DNA of 64,000 bases from Bacteroides cellulosilyticus (GTDB lineage Bacteria > Bacteroidota > Bacteroidia > Bacteroidales > Bacteroidaceae). The stretch spans positions 3,224,501-3,288,500 of the forward strand of contig NZ_CP081903.1 in assembly GCF_020091405.1 (NCBI RefSeq), given 5' to 3'. Below are positions 63,701 through 64,000 of this stretch, piece after piece. The notes beneath the pieces were generated by a model. The model had not been told where the DNA came from and searched no databases. It was given only the letters and a program-made list of their open reading frames with translations. Each line of letters begins with the position of its first letter. The stretch's first letter is position 1. The position numbers and the translations under genes were made by a program.

Positions 63701-64000
63701 CTTTCCATTTTTACTATGCTTGATGGCATGAAAGTTGGAGGACTCATCATTGTATAAATATACTCCCTCTAATGTACATATCCAAATTCTGGATTTCTTG
63801 TCTTTATAAATTTTATTAATAGTGTTTTTCAGTTCGCTATCTCCTGATTTATCTATTAATAATTTATTTTTCAAGACTGCCTTTCCGCTATGGTCATATT
63901 CGTATATGGAAATACCATATCCCCTGGTTCCCACCCACACTTGATTTGCGTATTCGAAGAAGGAGATAACTTCATGATTATAGGCAATATGCTTAAATCC
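60770..64000 (-). CDS. Hybrid two-component regulator (HTCS), partial, with degenerate kinase core
   Basis: The frame is open to the right edge, so the N-terminus is missing; 1076 residues are seen. Order: a two-blade reg_prop propeller (WVGTRGYGISIYEYD, RIWICTLEGVYLYND and many more), a Y_Y_Y domain (YSNLTPGTYTFKVKSTN), one membrane helix, a histidine kinase-like part, a receiver and an AraC helix-turn-helix. The dimerisation helix reads LSYGFKVPLTLI where HTCS proteins have ISHEFRTPLTLI, so the phospho-His is Tyr (codon at 62252-62254). The N box reads NIMEDA and no G box is seen. The receiver keeps Asp in LVIFDVVK and Lys in AKPF. It reads toward the PUL and presumably controls it. Confidence 0.92.
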   Translation of the reverse strand, partial: GFKHIAYNHEVISFFEYANQVWVGTRGYGISIYEYDHSGKAVLKNKLLIDKSGDSELKNTINKIYKDKKSRIWICTLEGVYLYNDESSNFHAIKHSKNGKNVPSSNIISSIYCDDDYLWLATSNGINKIKWNNKNDYTITQYVDRRNTNDIMAGNKIQCITKFKDQTFLISTKNAIKFFDSGRCLFYDDQSLNVALEQYGMRYVRSIFKDYYNNIWLAFSEGGVGSINASTGKFTRLDYPEKVKGKHRAICRDSNGNIWLSSDNDGLYRLQLDDDLKVISTKLYPRNMFGGSWITAIYIDHQKRIWAGTANGLYRYNIEQDKFTRLEFPYSRKSSYIGAIIQDNMENVWAVSLHGIYKINLEDLIVYYELNVNQDIVKTWYILGTCVNRNGEIFIGGVNGLNFFNPTQLTPDTYPHNVYISGIKLLNKENFSDEKKNRLHEINNSGKLVLSYKDTQFSLSFSSLYYKDPLKIEYAYMLEDFDKDWIITDASRNNASYSNLTPGTYTFKVKSTNASGIWMDNIRTIEIVVEKAPWRTWWAYSLYVTIVAGILLLVVRNFNLGSKLRHKDALSKWKLDYYTRLSYGFKVPLTLIYAPLQYLLKNYDQLTHTDVKRMLHTMSGNVFKLSEQVSKLMEFKKVSLGEYDVQLSKVDIIPVIQGICNLFLDEFAAKHITYSIEGNVTSVTTIIDITKIEVALYNIMEDAISYIIDNGRVEVKYMLDSHDYRLNVSIIASRSGEGESNVQELNTRFLIAYDYLKVHHSELSIRNIEGNRMREYTFDLLLGDSHYSAREMKTLDKAQSVSLLLPVTVQKDRTVDELNIDSDKTLPVIYLYEGDKDIDLFIKSVFQNKFNVSLNTAATDIKHMLDKIPSLVIFDVVKEDDYKFELCRKMKEYQILSAIPVIFMSSLSSEITEQKVYEAGADVFIAKPFNVASLDARIRQLLDVRTAIKENIRKELIIDPKEVLITSDDDKFVANIINVIEDNIADIEFNIDKLASLLNISRSTLYRRAMEITNLSPSDLIRKRRMRRAAELLKQTSHPVSEICYMVGYSDQRYFGQSFKKEFGMTPKQYSIQKKV

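Overview
The window reads as a chromosomal segment of a gut Bacteroides or close Bacteroidales relative. The evidence is the recurrent promoter form (TTTG, 19-21 bases, TAnnTTTG), almost no Shine-Dalgarno sequences, the fused lpxC/fabZ gene, BlaI/M56/TlpA loci, an HU-like plus 'smalltalk' gene pair at the end of a surface-polysaccharide locus, and a polysaccharide utilisation locus (PUL) with a hybrid two-component regulator. No rRNA, tRNA or CRISPR array was seen. Both edges cut through genes.

Layout. (1) 1-8.0 kb, + strand: the end of an exopolysaccharide or capsule locus. It holds a truncated acyl/AMP ligase, a short-chain reductase, a GNAT-like acyltransferase, a polysaccharide deacetylase, GDP-mannose 4,6-dehydratase, a small toxin-antitoxin-like pair with its own promoter, a sugar epimerase, a WecA/MraY-like phosphosugar transferase, an HU-like DNA-binding protein and a 31-residue smalltalk peptide. 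(2) 8.0-9.4 kb, - strand: a hemerythrin (RIC-like) protein and a LuxR regulator with a degenerate receiver. (3) 9.5-16.8 kb, + strand: a BlaI repressor, an M56 (BlaR1-like) metallopeptidase fused to TonB-like modules, two TlpA-type thioredoxins, a free-standing plug-like protein and a secreted Ntn hydrolase. (4) 16.8-28 kb, - strand: housekeeping genes miaA, lpxA, lpxC/fabZ, lpxD, HD hydrolase, pyrF, prfA and purM. (5) 28.1-30.8 kb: a PIN toxin pair, a 600-base non-coding stretch with a long rod-shaped RNA candidate and four 22-bp dyad repeats, then an ECF sigma factor and a membrane partner. (6) 30.8-46.5 kb, mostly - strand: LemA, TPM, aroE, ubiE, purC, phoH, M23, lspA, pgeF, obgE, adk, hpt and a peptide transporter, with a nucleoside-hydrolase-like/AraC cassette between obgE and adk. 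(7) 46.6-47.9 kb: a retron, consisting of an msr-msd RNA gene and a reverse transcriptase with an N-terminal membrane segment. (8) 47.9-49.6 kb: a secreted SecD-P1-head-like protein and peptide deformylase. (9) 49.7-64 kb: a PUL of a TonB-dependent receptor without SusD, a beta-helix lipoprotein, a heparinase II/III-type lyase, GH88, a GH2 beta-glucuronidase and a Ser-type sulfatase, with a hybrid two-component regulator (cut by the edge) whose kinase core lacks the catalytic histidine.

How the parts work together. The first region builds and decorates a surface glycan. The PUL is arranged to import and break down a sulfated uronic-acid polysaccharide: the lyase yields unsaturated uronides, GH88 removes them, GH2 removes saturated glucuronate and the sulfatase desulfates. 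The most unusual items are the retron with its membrane-anchored reverse transcriptase and no separate effector gene, the pseudokinase PUL regulator, the 22-bp dyad array beside an ECF sigma gene, and the rod-shaped RNA candidate.
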